From the NCBI GenBank assembly GCA_038120095.1, contig JAYOKZ010000019.1, forward strand, positions 1 through 55,352: DNA of 55,352 nt. The letters run 5' to 3'. Positions 8,073 to 16,328 of this stretch are shown here, piece after piece (within the stretch, counting starts at the first letter, position 1; every line of letters starts with the position of its first letter). A model generated the notes under the pieces. That model saw only the letters and a list, made by a program, of their open reading frames with translations. It made no database searches and had not been told where the DNA came from. Both the position numbers and the translations under genes were made by a program. The DNA comes from UBA2589 sp038120095. GTDB taxonomy: Bacteria > Gemmatimonadota > Gemmatimonadetes > Longimicrobiales > Gaopeijiaceae.

Positions 8073-8109
8073 ACGCGGAGCGCTGACCGGCCAGCAACCC
8101 CCTTGTTCG

Positions 8110-8673
8110 TCAGGCTTCGACGAGTTCGACGTCCTCGAGGAAGTCTCGCAGTGGGTTGGCCACGGCGATGGCGCGCTCCTGAATGGCCGCGGAAGTGGAG
8201 TCTCTCACGATTCCGCCGAGAATGTGCCGCGACACTGCTTCACCCAGCTTCGAGTCGGACTGCGCAGCGGCCTGGTGATACTCGGCATAACGAGCGCTGA
8301 CACGTTGCTCGAAGAGGGGCAACTGAGACTTCGGGGTCCCATTGTCCACCATGTCATCGAACACTGCGCTGTGGAGGGCATCCAGACCGGCCCGAATCCG
8401 CTCATCCGGGGTGCGGCCGAGAAATGCCAGCTGGGCCCCCCGTGTGTGCGCCCACATGAAAAAAATCAGAGCCTCCTCAGCTGTGTGCCCGCTGGTACCA
8501 TCGTCGTCATACAGGGCACTGACATCGGCGAGAGGGGTCTCCACATCCTCCTGCGAGATGAAATCGGAGAAGCTTTCCCACACGAGACGGGCGAGACTGT
8601 CACCCAACTCGTGAGGAGTCATCGTCTGAGGTGCGCGAAACTGGCGCAGATCTTCGGTGATTGTGGTGTCCAC
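8110..8673 (-). CDS. Hypothetical helical protein
   Basis: A 187-residue protein of unknown function with no signal peptide or membrane segment. It looks largely alpha-helical, with an acidic patch (DVSALYDDDGTS) followed by EEALIFFMWAHTRGAQLAF, and ends in a long helix rich in Ala and Arg. Codon third positions are G/C-rich like its neighbours, so it is probably real. It converges on the paa operon and is not obviously linked to it. Confidence 0.6.
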   Translation of the reverse strand: MDTTITEDLRQFRAPQTMTPHELGDSLARLVWESFSDFISQEDVETPLADVSALYDDDGTSGHTAEEALIFFMWAHTRGAQLAFLGRTPDERIRAGLDALHSAVFDDMVDNGTPKSQLPLFEQRVSARYAEYHQAAAQSDSKLGEAVSRHILGGIVRDSTSAAIQERAIAVANPLRDFLEDVELVEA

Positions 8674-8775
8674 CGTAATAACCCTTCGTAGCTTTCGTTT
8701 GCGATACCCCCAATTCGGACTTCGGAACGCACAGTGTCAAGGTTGATTTTCTTCTGCCCCCGTCTTGGGCGACCG

Positions 8776-9480
8776 GTGAGTGAGCGTTCGGGCGTTCGCC
8801 TACCCCCCCGTGTCCTTGCCCGGTTGGGCATCCTTGCCCTCGTCGCCGCTGCCGCGGGGTGCGCGGCGTCTCCTCCAGCGCTGCCCCAGCCTCGACCCAT
8901 CGTGAACTATCAGGGTGCTCGCATTCGGGCAGACTACGAGGAGATGCAGGAGGTGAACGAGTGGGTCACTCGCGAGCAGTCGAACATCGTGAATGATCCC
9001 TCATTCTGGGTGGTGTCCAACAGCACGCTGTCAGAGACGTTCCCGTGGGACGGTATGCGCCTCGCTCCGGACAGTGTCATTCTGGACCTTCCGGTAGGCG
9101 GTCGTGACGGTCAACTGGTGTACCAGATCTACGGGCATCTGCACCTGATGGTGGAGATGGGCCGGCAGGAAGAGTGGCTTCCGGAGGCCCCTGACGCGAC
9201 GGGTTTTGAACTGGAACGTGCGATCGTCGACCGGGTGGCAGACGCCTGGATCCTGGGCCGGACCGTGTTCGATACCCAGCCCTTCGCCCCTCTGGACGAG
9301 CTCGCGTACGCCAAGCACTTCGGCTTTCTGGACGCCTTTATTTTCACCGCCAGACCGGGTGAGTTCGGCTCCGCGAGGATGGAGTGGGCGCGCAACAATC
9401 CCGGAAGGACCGACGAGTACCGAGAGTGGTTTCTCGAGACGTTCAACCGCGAGCCGCCGGGGATTCGGGCGAACGAGTGA
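8776..9480 (+). CDS. Putative lipoprotein of unknown function
   Basis: Predicted lipoprotein of 234 residues. The GTG at 8776 gives a compact leader: a basic start (RLPPRVLAR), a hydrophobic core and a lipobox ending AAAAGC near residue 29. A GTG at 8734 would only lengthen the leader. The mature part is hydrophilic, with a possible metal-type pattern in YGHLHLMVEM and several aromatic segments, but I recognise no family. The gene stands alone between two minus-strand unknowns. Confidence 0.65.
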   Translation: MSERSGVRLPPRVLARLGILALVAAAAGCAASPPALPQPRPIVNYQGARIRADYEEMQEVNEWVTREQSNIVNDPSFWVVSNSTLSETFPWDGMRLAPDSVILDLPVGGRDGQLVYQIYGHLHLMVEMGRQEEWLPEAPDATGFELERAIVDRVADAWILGRTVFDTQPFAPLDELAYAKHFGFLDAFIFTARPGEFGSARMEWARNNPGRTDEYREWFLETFNREPPGIRANE

Positions 9481-9551
9481 CAGCAGTCGTCGTGGGTCGC
9501 CGGCCCGGGCAGAACCGAGTCGGGAAGATGGCACGCCGGGGAAAACGGGTT

Positions 9552-9869
9552 TCAGTCCGGGATCACATCCCATTGGAGACCAATCGGTCCGTTCGCATCG
9601 AGCTCTTCGACCTGGAGGTCGACGCGACCGGTTCGCGCGAAGCGATCGTTGCTCGGCTTCCCGCCGAATACCGCGAACCCGAGAACACGGAAGCGGCACT
9701 GGATGCCGTCGGGCGATGTCGCGCACATCTCCACACCCTTGAGGGACTTCACGGCGGGCGCTTCACCGGACTGCAGGCGGAGACGTAGAATACGGCCCGA
9801 ATGAGGGGCATCCATCGCGTCGAGGACGCGGTACGAGACTGCGCTCCGAGTACTGGATTCAGCTGACAT
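9552..9869 (-). CDS. Hypothetical protein
   Basis: A 105-residue soluble protein without recognised domain. It looks beta-rich, with strands such as RILRLRLQSGE, CRFRVLGFAVFGG and VDLQVEELDANGP. I chose the minus-strand frame over the overlapping plus-strand frame because its third codon positions are strongly G/C and its composition is protein-like. Its ATG at 9869 is 18 bases from the divergent PLP decarboxylase start. Confidence 0.5.
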   Translation of the reverse strand: MSAESSTRSAVSYRVLDAMDAPHSGRILRLRLQSGEAPAVKSLKGVEMCATSPDGIQCRFRVLGFAVFGGKPSNDRFARTGRVDLQVEELDANGPIGLQWDVIPD

Positions 9870-9887
9870 GGCAGGAAGATTACCGGT

Positions 9888-11333
9888 ATGACGCCGATGA
9901 CGGAAGACGCTCGTGAAGGTGAGATGACGCTCTCCTCTGAGCGAATGATGGAGCTTGCCGAAGTCGCGTCCCGGCTGATTGTGGACCGGCTCGAGCGTCT
10001 GCCCTCAGAGCCGGCCTGGCGTGGTGGTACGAGGACGGAGTTGGAGGCCATCATGCGGGAAGATCCGCCCGAGGAGGGTCGTCCCGCAGAGCAGGTGCTG
10101 GAGCGAGCCGCTCGGGAGATTCTGCCGGTAGCAGGGCGTGTGGACCATCCGCGCTTCTTCGCGTTCGTGCCATCCTCGCCGACGTGGCCCAGCGTGCTCG
10201 CCGACTATATGGCAGCGGGCCACAACATTTTTCAGGGCACCTGGTTGGGAGCCTCGGGGCCAAGTCAGCTCGAGGTGGTCGTGATCGACTGGTTTCGTGA
10301 CTGGATTGGCTACCCCGAGACAGGGGGTGGTCTCTTCACGAGTGGCGGCTCTGCTGCGAGCCTGGACGCCTTCGTGGCCGCTCGGGAGGCTGCTGGCGCC
10401 CCGGATCGTGCATCCGTCTACATGTCCGACCAGAGCCACACGGCGCTGAGCCGGGCGGCGACCATCGTCGGCGTCCGGCCGGAACGGGTGAGGAAAGTAC
10501 CGACTGACGACCGATACCGCATGGATCTCCGTGCGCTGCGCCGCATGGTTTCGGAGGATCGTGCCGCAGGCCTCGCTCCCATTGCCGTGTGTGCGAACGC
10601 AGGAGCGACAAACACGGGTGCCGTCGACCCGATCGAAGCCATGGCGGACTTCTGCCAGGACGAGGATCTCTGGCTCCATGTGGACGGCGCGTACGGCGGA
10701 TTCGCGATTCTGTCGGAGCAGGGTCGGCGCCTGTTTGCGGGCATCGATCGCGCGGACTCGATCGCGATGGATGCGCACAAGTGGCTCTTTCAGCCCTTCG
10801 AAACCGGTTGCCTGATGGTGAAGGATATTCGTCGACTCGAGGCGGCCTTCTCGGTCAGACCCGAATATCTTCAGGATACCGAGTGGGGCATGGAGCATCC
10901 GAATTTCGGGGATCGTGGTCTGCAGCTGAGTCGTTCGTTCCGGGCCCTGAAGGTTTGGATGTCGATTCAGACCTTCGGCATGAGGGCGTTCCGGGCAGCG
11001 GTCTCACGCGGCATCGAACTGGCGAGTGAGGCAGAACGCTGGATTGCCGTATCGGAGGATCTCGAGTTGGCGAATCCGGCCTCTCTCAGCGTGGTGTGCT
11101 TTCGTTTCAATCCCGGAGACCTTGAACTGTCAGCCGAAGAACTGGAGGTGCTCAACGACCGTATTCAGGCTCGAGTCATCGACAGTGGCACGGCGATGAT
11201 GTCGTCGACCCGCTTGCGGGGCGTGTACTGGTTGAGGCTGTGCATCGTGAATCACTCGACGACGTGGGACGACGTTCGAGCGACGCTCGAGGCCATCGAG
11301 GAATTCGGACAGGACGAGTGTGGCCGTGCGTGA
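9888..11333 (+). CDS. PLP-dependent decarboxylase (aromatic-L-amino-acid decarboxylase family)
   Basis: Group II pyridoxal-phosphate decarboxylase, 481 residues, the usual length. These enzymes remove the carboxyl group from aromatic or acidic amino acids. PLP-site residues are visible: TSGGSAASLDAF at 151-162, a stacking His in DQSHTALSRA (184), the Asp of HVDGAYGG (266) and the Schiff-base Lys298 in DAHKWLFQP. The N-terminal HPRFFAFVPSSPTWPSVLADY matches the substrate-side loop of the family. A GGAAGA ribosome site precedes ATG 9888. Sequence alone does not settle the substrate. Its end overlaps the next gene by 14 bases. Confidence 0.88.
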   Translation: MTPMTEDAREGEMTLSSERMMELAEVASRLIVDRLERLPSEPAWRGGTRTELEAIMREDPPEEGRPAEQVLERAAREILPVAGRVDHPRFFAFVPSSPTWPSVLADYMAAGHNIFQGTWLGASGPSQLEVVVIDWFRDWIGYPETGGGLFTSGGSAASLDAFVAAREAAGAPDRASVYMSDQSHTALSRAATIVGVRPERVRKVPTDDRYRMDLRALRRMVSEDRAAGLAPIAVCANAGATNTGAVDPIEAMADFCQDEDLWLHVDGAYGGFAILSEQGRRLFAGIDRADSIAMDAHKWLFQPFETGCLMVKDIRRLEAAFSVRPEYLQDTEWGMEHPNFGDRGLQLSRSFRALKVWMSIQTFGMRAFRAAVSRGIELASEAERWIAVSEDLELANPASLSVVCFRFNPGDLELSAEELEVLNDRIQARVIDSGTAMMSSTRLRGVYWLRLCIVNHSTTWDDVRATLEAIEEFGQDECGRA

Positions 11334-12141
11334 AGCCGCCGGGACGGAGCAACGCGCAAGACGTCTGGCGCGCGCGTATGCTGCGATCAGCATCGTCGGA
11401 TTCTGGGCGGTCGTTCTATGGCTTTCGTTCGGTGAAGAGGTGCCTGTGCTCGACGCGGTCCTGCTCGCCGTCCTGTTGGCCGCGGTTCCGGGGCTTTCAG
11501 CGGCGCAAGTGCCGCTGATCGCCGGGATGACGGTGGACCGGCTTCCCGCGTACTGGAGTTCGATCATCACTCTCTGGCTGATCGGAACGGGCTGCTGGCT
11601 GGTCGGGACACGGGCAGGCGGCGCCTCCGCGATCGGGATGGTGCTCCTTCCCATCGGACCGTTGGTCGGATGGACGTTGACGCTCACTGCAGCGGGCATG
11701 GCCATCATTCTCATCTTCCGATGGATCGCAGCCCGGGCGGGAGCCACGGAAACGCGACTGCTCCGGAGTCTCCTCCCGCGGACCGGAGAGGAGCGTCGGG
11801 TCTTTGCTCTGCTGTCGGTGGCTGCGGGAACGGGTGAGGAGATCGCCTATCGGGGATATGCGATCCCGATGCTGACGCCCATTCTCGGCGTAGCAGGAGC
11901 GGTGACTGTCAGCAGCGCCGTGTTCGGGAGTATGCACGGCTATCAGGGCCGCCTGGGGATCGTGCGAACGACGCTCATGGGAGCCGTGCTGGCGGGGGGG
12001 TTCGTCATGTCGGGGAGTCTCGTCCCTGCGATCCTTGCTCACACGGCGATCGATCTGATTGCCGGGATCGCAATCGGTGAGTGGCTTCTGTCACCCGAGC
12101 CGGCCTCAGGTGTACGATCCGTTGATTCTTCCTCTACCTGA
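11320..12141 (+). CDS. CPBP-family intramembrane metalloprotease
   Basis: Polytopic membrane protein of 273 residues with about seven hydrophobic segments. The CPBP (Abi, CAAX-protease-like) catalytic pattern is complete: the Glu pair and Arg in EEIAYRGY (173-180), a His in SSAVFGSMHGY (206), and LAHTAID (241-245). Members cleave prenylated or other membrane substrates; the bacterial substrate is usually unknown. GTG 11320 overlaps the end of the decarboxylase gene, so the two form one transcript. A second GTG two codons later is an alternative start. Confidence 0.85.
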   Translation: MAVREAAGTEQRARRLARAYAAISIVGFWAVVLWLSFGEEVPVLDAVLLAVLLAAVPGLSAAQVPLIAGMTVDRLPAYWSSIITLWLIGTGCWLVGTRAGGASAIGMVLLPIGPLVGWTLTLTAAGMAIILIFRWIAARAGATETRLLRSLLPRTGEERRVFALLSVAAGTGEEIAYRGYAIPMLTPILGVAGAVTVSSAVFGSMHGYQGRLGIVRTTLMGAVLAGGFVMSGSLVPAILAHTAIDLIAGIAIGEWLLSPEPASGVRSVDSSST

Positions 12142-12151
12142 CCGACCTTCG

Positions 12152-12565
12152 ATGGAAATCGACCTCGCACTGCTTGCCGACGCTGCCACGATCGATGGCT
12201 CCGGCAAACTCAACATCCTCGGCATTTTCGATCGTCTGGGGACCCATGCCTTTCCGACCCGTCACCCGCGGCTGGCGCTCGTGCTGCGCTTCTCAGCCGG
12301 TGTTCATGAGGTCGGAAGGCACGACATCGGCATCGCACTCAAGGCGCCGGATGGTGGCGAGGTCGTGCGTATCGACGGAGAAATGAATCTGGCCGCGGGG
12401 CCAGGTCAGGTTTCGAGCGGTGTGCTGGTGCCTCACGTTCTGAATCTCGACGGACTCGTCTTCGCAGGACCGGGCCGGTACGCCTTCGACGTGATGGTCG
12501 ACGGGGAACATCACGTGTCGATCCCGCTCACGGTGGACGGGCCGACCCGGTCGGCTCAAGCCTGA
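12152..12565 (+). CDS. DUF6941-type hypothetical protein
   Basis: A 137-residue cytoplasmic protein. The opening (MEIDLALLADAATIDGSGKL followed by NILGIFDRLG) and the later LVLRFSAGVHE and GRYAFDVMVDGEH segments match a widespread family of unknown function (DUF6941, as I remember it) that folds as a beta sandwich. ATG 12152 was chosen because the family starts there; it is 10 bases after the CPBP stop. A small 6-base hairpin (12584-12601) follows the gene. Confidence 0.7.
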   Translation: MEIDLALLADAATIDGSGKLNILGIFDRLGTHAFPTRHPRLALVLRFSAGVHEVGRHDIGIALKAPDGGEVVRIDGEMNLAAGPGQVSSGVLVPHVLNLDGLVFAGPGRYAFDVMVDGEHHVSIPLTVDGPTRSAQA

Positions 12566-12684
12566 GGAGCAGGCACTTCGTTCACGCCGGCGCGTCGGCG
12601 TCCCGGGGATCGGAAGCGTTGCTTGCCGAAACCTTAAACGCGTCCGATTAGTAACACGGGGTAGAGACGGTCCAGGAGCTTCAG

Positions 12685-13107
12685 GTGATTCTGTATTTCA
12701 ACTACGAAGAGCTCACGGCCTTGCGGACGGGGGCTGAGGCCCTCCTCGAGAGTGAGGAGGACATGGGCGGTGGTGTGCTCGCTCCCCCCGAACACCGATC
12801 GCGTGTCGAGGCTTTGCTCCCGAAGCTGAATGGAGACATGACGCTCGAGACGCTCGCGGACGTTCGAGCGGCCCGGACCGCCGTGGATGCGATCGTGGCA
12901 TCGCTTCGGGCCGACATGGAGTCGCTGGTGGTCACCATGCACGCTGCCCACGAGGACACCGTCGCTGCGTACTTCGACTTCGCCCACAGCCTGACTGTCG
13001 CTCATCGCCTCGGTGAGATGGCTCTCGAGATGGAGGCTTTGATCGAGCTTGTGACGGGTGCGCCGGTCACGGACGAGGCGGCACGAACGTTCCAGTTCCC
13101 GGACTGA
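12685..13107 (+). CDS. Hypothetical helical protein
   Basis: A 140-residue acidic, mostly helical protein with no recognised domain. It begins VILYFNYEELTALRTGAEAL and ends ARTFQFPD. GTG 12685 has CAGGAG 8 bases upstream. It is followed after 4 bases by a TPR gene, so they are probably co-transcribed. Confidence 0.62.
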   Translation: MILYFNYEELTALRTGAEALLESEEDMGGGVLAPPEHRSRVEALLPKLNGDMTLETLADVRAARTAVDAIVASLRADMESLVVTMHAAHEDTVAAYFDFAHSLTVAHRLGEMALEMEALIELVTGAPVTDEAARTFQFPD

Positions 13108-13111
13108 TCGC

Positions 13112-13429
13112 ATGGGATCCAGCGATCGTGCGCAGGCGCTCGAGCGAATGCTTGCCGCGCGACCTGAGGACTCCCGTCTCCGCTTCGGACTTGCGCTCGA
13201 GTACCTTGCGTCGGGACGTACGGATGACGGCGTTCGCGAGCTTCAGCTCTATCTCGACGCGGCGGATGACGAGGGCAACGGATGGGGACGGCTCGGTGCG
13301 GCATTGCTCGAGCTGGGGAGGGAGGAGGAGGCTCGCGAGGCCTACGAGACGGGTGTGGCCGCTGCCATGCGTCATGGTCACCCCACCATGGCCGCAGAGT
13401 TCAGGGATCTGATCGCCGGCTTTCAGTGA
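13112..13429 (+). CDS. Small TPR-repeat protein
   Basis: A 105-residue soluble protein with two to three tetratricopeptide repeats: the helices around LRFGLALEYLASGRTDDGVR and GWGRLGAALLELGREEEARE show the W/L-G-A-P-type spacing. TPRs bind partner proteins. ATG 13112 lies 4 bases after the preceding helical protein, which may be its partner. Confidence 0.7.
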   Translation: MGSSDRAQALERMLAARPEDSRLRFGLALEYLASGRTDDGVRELQLYLDAADDEGNGWGRLGAALLELGREEEAREAYETGVAAAMRHGHPTMAAEFRDLIAGFQ

Positions 13430-13769
13430 TCCGCCGGCGTCGGGCCCTCGCGGAACCGGATACGAAAAGCAGGCGTCGCGCGAAGATCCGGAGCCACGGC
13501 CAAACGGATTGACAGGGTGTTTTGTCGGGCCCTTGGTCCGACGCGGGGCCGGGCTCTCCGGGGGACTGTCAAAGCCGTACCGGAGTCGTCGATCCGGGTC
13601 GAGCCCGGGTTCGACTTCAGTCGCAGCGGGGTCGTCCAACGTTGGGTTGCGGGCCTTTCTGATTTCATAGAACCTACGGCCGCGGCGCGGCTTTATCGTC
13701 TGAAAAGGCCCGTGCGCACCCCTGGCGCGGTGTCGGCCGCGCTCCTTCTCGACTCGGTTTGGAGCTGGA
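13430..13769. other. 340-base region without a supported gene, upstream of gyrA
   Basis: No convincing coding frame. A perfect -35 hexamer TTGACA lies at 13509-13514 but I see no good -10. A hairpin is present: GTCGGGCC at 13524-13531 and GGTCCGAC at 13535-13542, 3-base loop, one G-U pair. GGAG sits just before the gyrA ATG. Open frames cross the region on both strands, but they overlap the real genes and look like shadows. Confidence 0.5.
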
Positions 13770-16271
13770 ATGGCCACGGCCTCCACACGGGAGCGGATCC
13801 TCCCGCGCACCCTCGAAGAGGAGATGCGCGAATCGTTCCTCGACTACTCGATGTCCGTCATTGTGCAGCGAGCGTTGCCGGACGTCCGGGACGGACTCAA
13901 GCCCGTGCATCGGCGAATCCTGTATGCCATGCACGAGATGGGTCTCAATCCCGATCGCCCGTACAAGAAGAGCGCGACCGTGGTGGGAGACGTGCTGGGT
14001 AAATTCCACCCGCACGGCGACAGCGCCGTCTACGACGCACTGGTGCGGATGGTACAGGAGTTTTCGCTCCGGAATCCGCTGGTCGACGGGCAGGGTAACT
14101 TCGGATCGATCGATGGCGATCCGGCGGCTGCGTACCGTTACACCGAGGCGAGGTTGTCGGCGATCTCGCTCGAGCTGCTCGATGAGATCGAGAAGGAAAC
14201 CGTCGATTTCCACCCGAACTTCGATGACCAGCGGCTGGAGCCTTCGGTTCTGCCCAGTCGCTTTCCGAACCTCCTCGTCAACGGCTCATCCGGCATCGCG
14301 GTGGGAATGAGCACCAACGTCCCACCGCACAACCTGGCGGAGATCGCGGCGGGAGTACGACAGCTCGTGGTTGATCCCGACTGCACGGTGGACGACCTGA
14401 TGCGTCACATCCCCGGGCCGGATTTCCCGACCGCCGGTTTCGTGGTCGGTCGCGAGGGCATCGAGCAGATGTATCGCGAGGGACGGGGCAGGATCATCAT
14501 GCGAGCGAGGGTCGTGAAGGAGTCGCTGCGCGGCGGGAAGGAACAGCTGGTCGTCACGGAACTCCCCTACGCCGTGAACAAGGCCAAGGTCATCCAGCAG
14601 ATCGCGGGCCTGGCCAAGAAGGGAAAGGTGGAGGACGTCTCCGATATCCGGGACGAGACCGACCGCGACGGGATTCGACTGGTCATCGAGCTCAAGCGGG
14701 GAGCGAACGCGGGCTCTACGCTTCAAAAGATTCTCAGGGGCACCTCGCTGCAGATGACCTTCGGGGCGCATCTGCTCGCGCTGGATCGGGGTGTGCCGAA
14801 GGAGTTCGACCTCAAGCAGATCCTCGAACGCTTCCGCGATCACCGTCTGGACGTGATCCGTCGGCGCAGCCGGCACGATCTGGAGAAAGCCGAGGCCGAG
14901 CGGCACATCGTTCAGGGGCTGCTGGCTGCCCTCGATCACATCGACGAAGTCATCAAGATCATCCGAGCTTCCCGGGATCGGTCGGAAGCTTCGGAACGGT
15001 TACAGGATCGATTCGGCCTCAGCGAGGTTCAGGCGGACGCGATTCTCAACATGCGGCTCGCCCGGCTCACGGCTCTCGAGCGCACCCAACTCGAACATCG
15101 GCTCGCCGAACTCGAAGCGAGGATCACCGAGCTGCGTGCGATTCTGGAGTCGGAAGAGCGTCAGCTCGAGATCATGCTCGAGGAACTCGGCGAAGTCGTT
15201 CAGAAGTATGGCGACGAGCGGCGCACCGTTCTGCTCGACGATGACGAGGCCGAGGTAGAGACGCCCGAACTCGAGAGGCAGATCGCCGACGAGGATGTCG
15301 TCATCACGCTCTCGCACGAAGGCTTCGTCAAACGGATCCCGATGCACCTGTATCGACGCCGCGTCGGCGCCGGGAAGGCCCTCGCGGGCATGGAGCGCTA
15401 CGAGGACGACTATCTCGAGCAACTATTCGTCGCCCGTACGCAGGGTTGGATCCTGGCGTTCACGGAGCAGGGGCACTGCCACTTCCTGCCCGTACTCGAC
15501 GTGCCCGAGAGTGCTCGGGCGTCTCGCGGACAGTCCGTGTACGCGCTCCTCGACGGGGCGGATCGGAAGGACAGGATCATGTCGATGATCGCGGTGGAGG
15601 ATCTGGACGTGGAAGATCGCTACCTGGTGTTCCTGTCCCGGAAGGGCGTGATGAAGAGGACCCCTCTCGCCGAGTTCTCGAATCCGCGGTCGGGCGGTGT
15701 CAAGGCGGCAGGTGTGAAGGCGGGGGACGGCGTCATGGACGTGACGCTTTCCGATGGCACCGCGGAGATCATGCTGCTCTCGCGCAGTGGGCGGGCAATC
15801 CGGTTCCCCGAGGATCAGGTCAGTGTCGTAGGCCGCACCGCCCAGGGGGTGAAGGGCATGTCGCTCAAGGGGGAGGACGAGGTCGCCGGCATGCTGATGA
15901 TCCGGCGGGAAGCAACGGTGCTCACGGTCAGCGAGGACGGGCTTGGCAAGCGGACTCCGATCTCGGACTTCCCGCTTCAGAACCGGGGCGGCATGGGGAA
16001 CCTCGCCGTACCCGGCGGAGACAGGAACGCCCCCATCGTGGCTGCCCTCGAAGTCGTGGAGGCGGACGAGGTCATGATCGTGACGGCCGGCGGTTCGGTG
16101 ACGCGGGCCGCCGCAGACTCGGTGCCGGTCCAGGGGCGCAGGACGGCCGGGAGGCGAATGGCCGATGTGCCGGCGGGTGATCGGGTGGTCGAGGTGACCC
16201 GGGCACAGGGGCGCGGAGGGGCACCCGCGCAGTCACTGGCTTCGGACGACGGTCAGCTGGATCTGCTGTAG
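13770..16271 (+). CDS. gyrA: DNA gyrase / topoisomerase IV subunit A (GyrA type)
   Basis: Breakage-reunion subunit of a type IIA topoisomerase, 833 residues. The DNA-cleavage Tyr is at 124 in AYRYTEARL. The quinolone-determining loop HPHGDSAVYD keeps Ser85 and Asp89, the sensitive pattern. The coiled-coil region follows near 430-500, then a six-bladed C-terminal propeller. The segment where gyrases carry the QRRGGRG GyrA box reads RRRVGAGKALAGM, so the box is degenerate; that motif is needed for strong negative supercoiling. The protein could therefore be GyrA or a ParC-like second copy. No gyrB/parE gene is adjacent. GGAG precedes ATG 13770. Confidence 0.9.
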   Translation: MATASTRERILPRTLEEEMRESFLDYSMSVIVQRALPDVRDGLKPVHRRILYAMHEMGLNPDRPYKKSATVVGDVLGKFHPHGDSAVYDALVRMVQEFSLRNPLVDGQGNFGSIDGDPAAAYRYTEARLSAISLELLDEIEKETVDFHPNFDDQRLEPSVLPSRFPNLLVNGSSGIAVGMSTNVPPHNLAEIAAGVRQLVVDPDCTVDDLMRHIPGPDFPTAGFVVGREGIEQMYREGRGRIIMRARVVKESLRGGKEQLVVTELPYAVNKAKVIQQIAGLAKKGKVEDVSDIRDETDRDGIRLVIELKRGANAGSTLQKILRGTSLQMTFGAHLLALDRGVPKEFDLKQILERFRDHRLDVIRRRSRHDLEKAEAERHIVQGLLAALDHIDEVIKIIRASRDRSEASERLQDRFGLSEVQADAILNMRLARLTALERTQLEHRLAELEARITELRAILESEERQLEIMLEELGEVVQKYGDERRTVLLDDDEAEVETPELERQIADEDVVITLSHEGFVKRIPMHLYRRRVGAGKALAGMERYEDDYLEQLFVARTQGWILAFTEQGHCHFLPVLDVPESARASRGQSVYALLDGADRKDRIMSMIAVEDLDVEDRYLVFLSRKGVMKRTPLAEFSNPRSGGVKAAGVKAGDGVMDVTLSDGTAEIMLLSRSGRAIRFPEDQVSVVGRTAQGVKGMSLKGEDEVAGMLMIRREATVLTVSEDGLGKRTPISDFPLQNRGGMGNLAVPGGDRNAPIVAALEVVEADEVMIVTAGGSVTRAAADSVPVQGRRTAGRRMADVPAGDRVVEVTRAQGRGGAPAQSLASDDGQLDLL

Positions 16272-16293
16272 CGCGTCGATCCGGCGGATGTCA

Positions 16294-16319
16294 TCGGGGC
16301 GAGGAGGTCCTCGCCCCGA
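16294..16319. terminator. Perfect 12-bp hairpin between convergent genes
   Basis: TCGGGGCGAGGA (16294-16305) pairs base for base with 16308-16319 around a GG centre, 22 bases after the gyrA stop and 9 bases from the stop of the facing lipoprotein gene. Its symmetry allows it to end both transcripts, although no T-run follows on either side. Confidence 0.7.
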
Positions 16320-16328
16320 CTCATCCGT

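Noticed and set aside
9384..9788. Plus-strand open frame overlapping the end of the lipoprotein gene
   Set aside because: It overlaps a better minus-strand frame (9552-9869) and its first part is out-of-phase lipoprotein sequence.
13524..13542. Hairpin before gyrA considered as a terminator
   Set aside because: The only T-run lies before, not after, the stem on the plus strand and there is no gene to end on the minus strand.
13067..13810. Minus-strand open frame filling the gap before gyrA
   Set aside because: It covers parts of three plus-strand genes, is Arg/Pro-rich and lacks any domain pattern.
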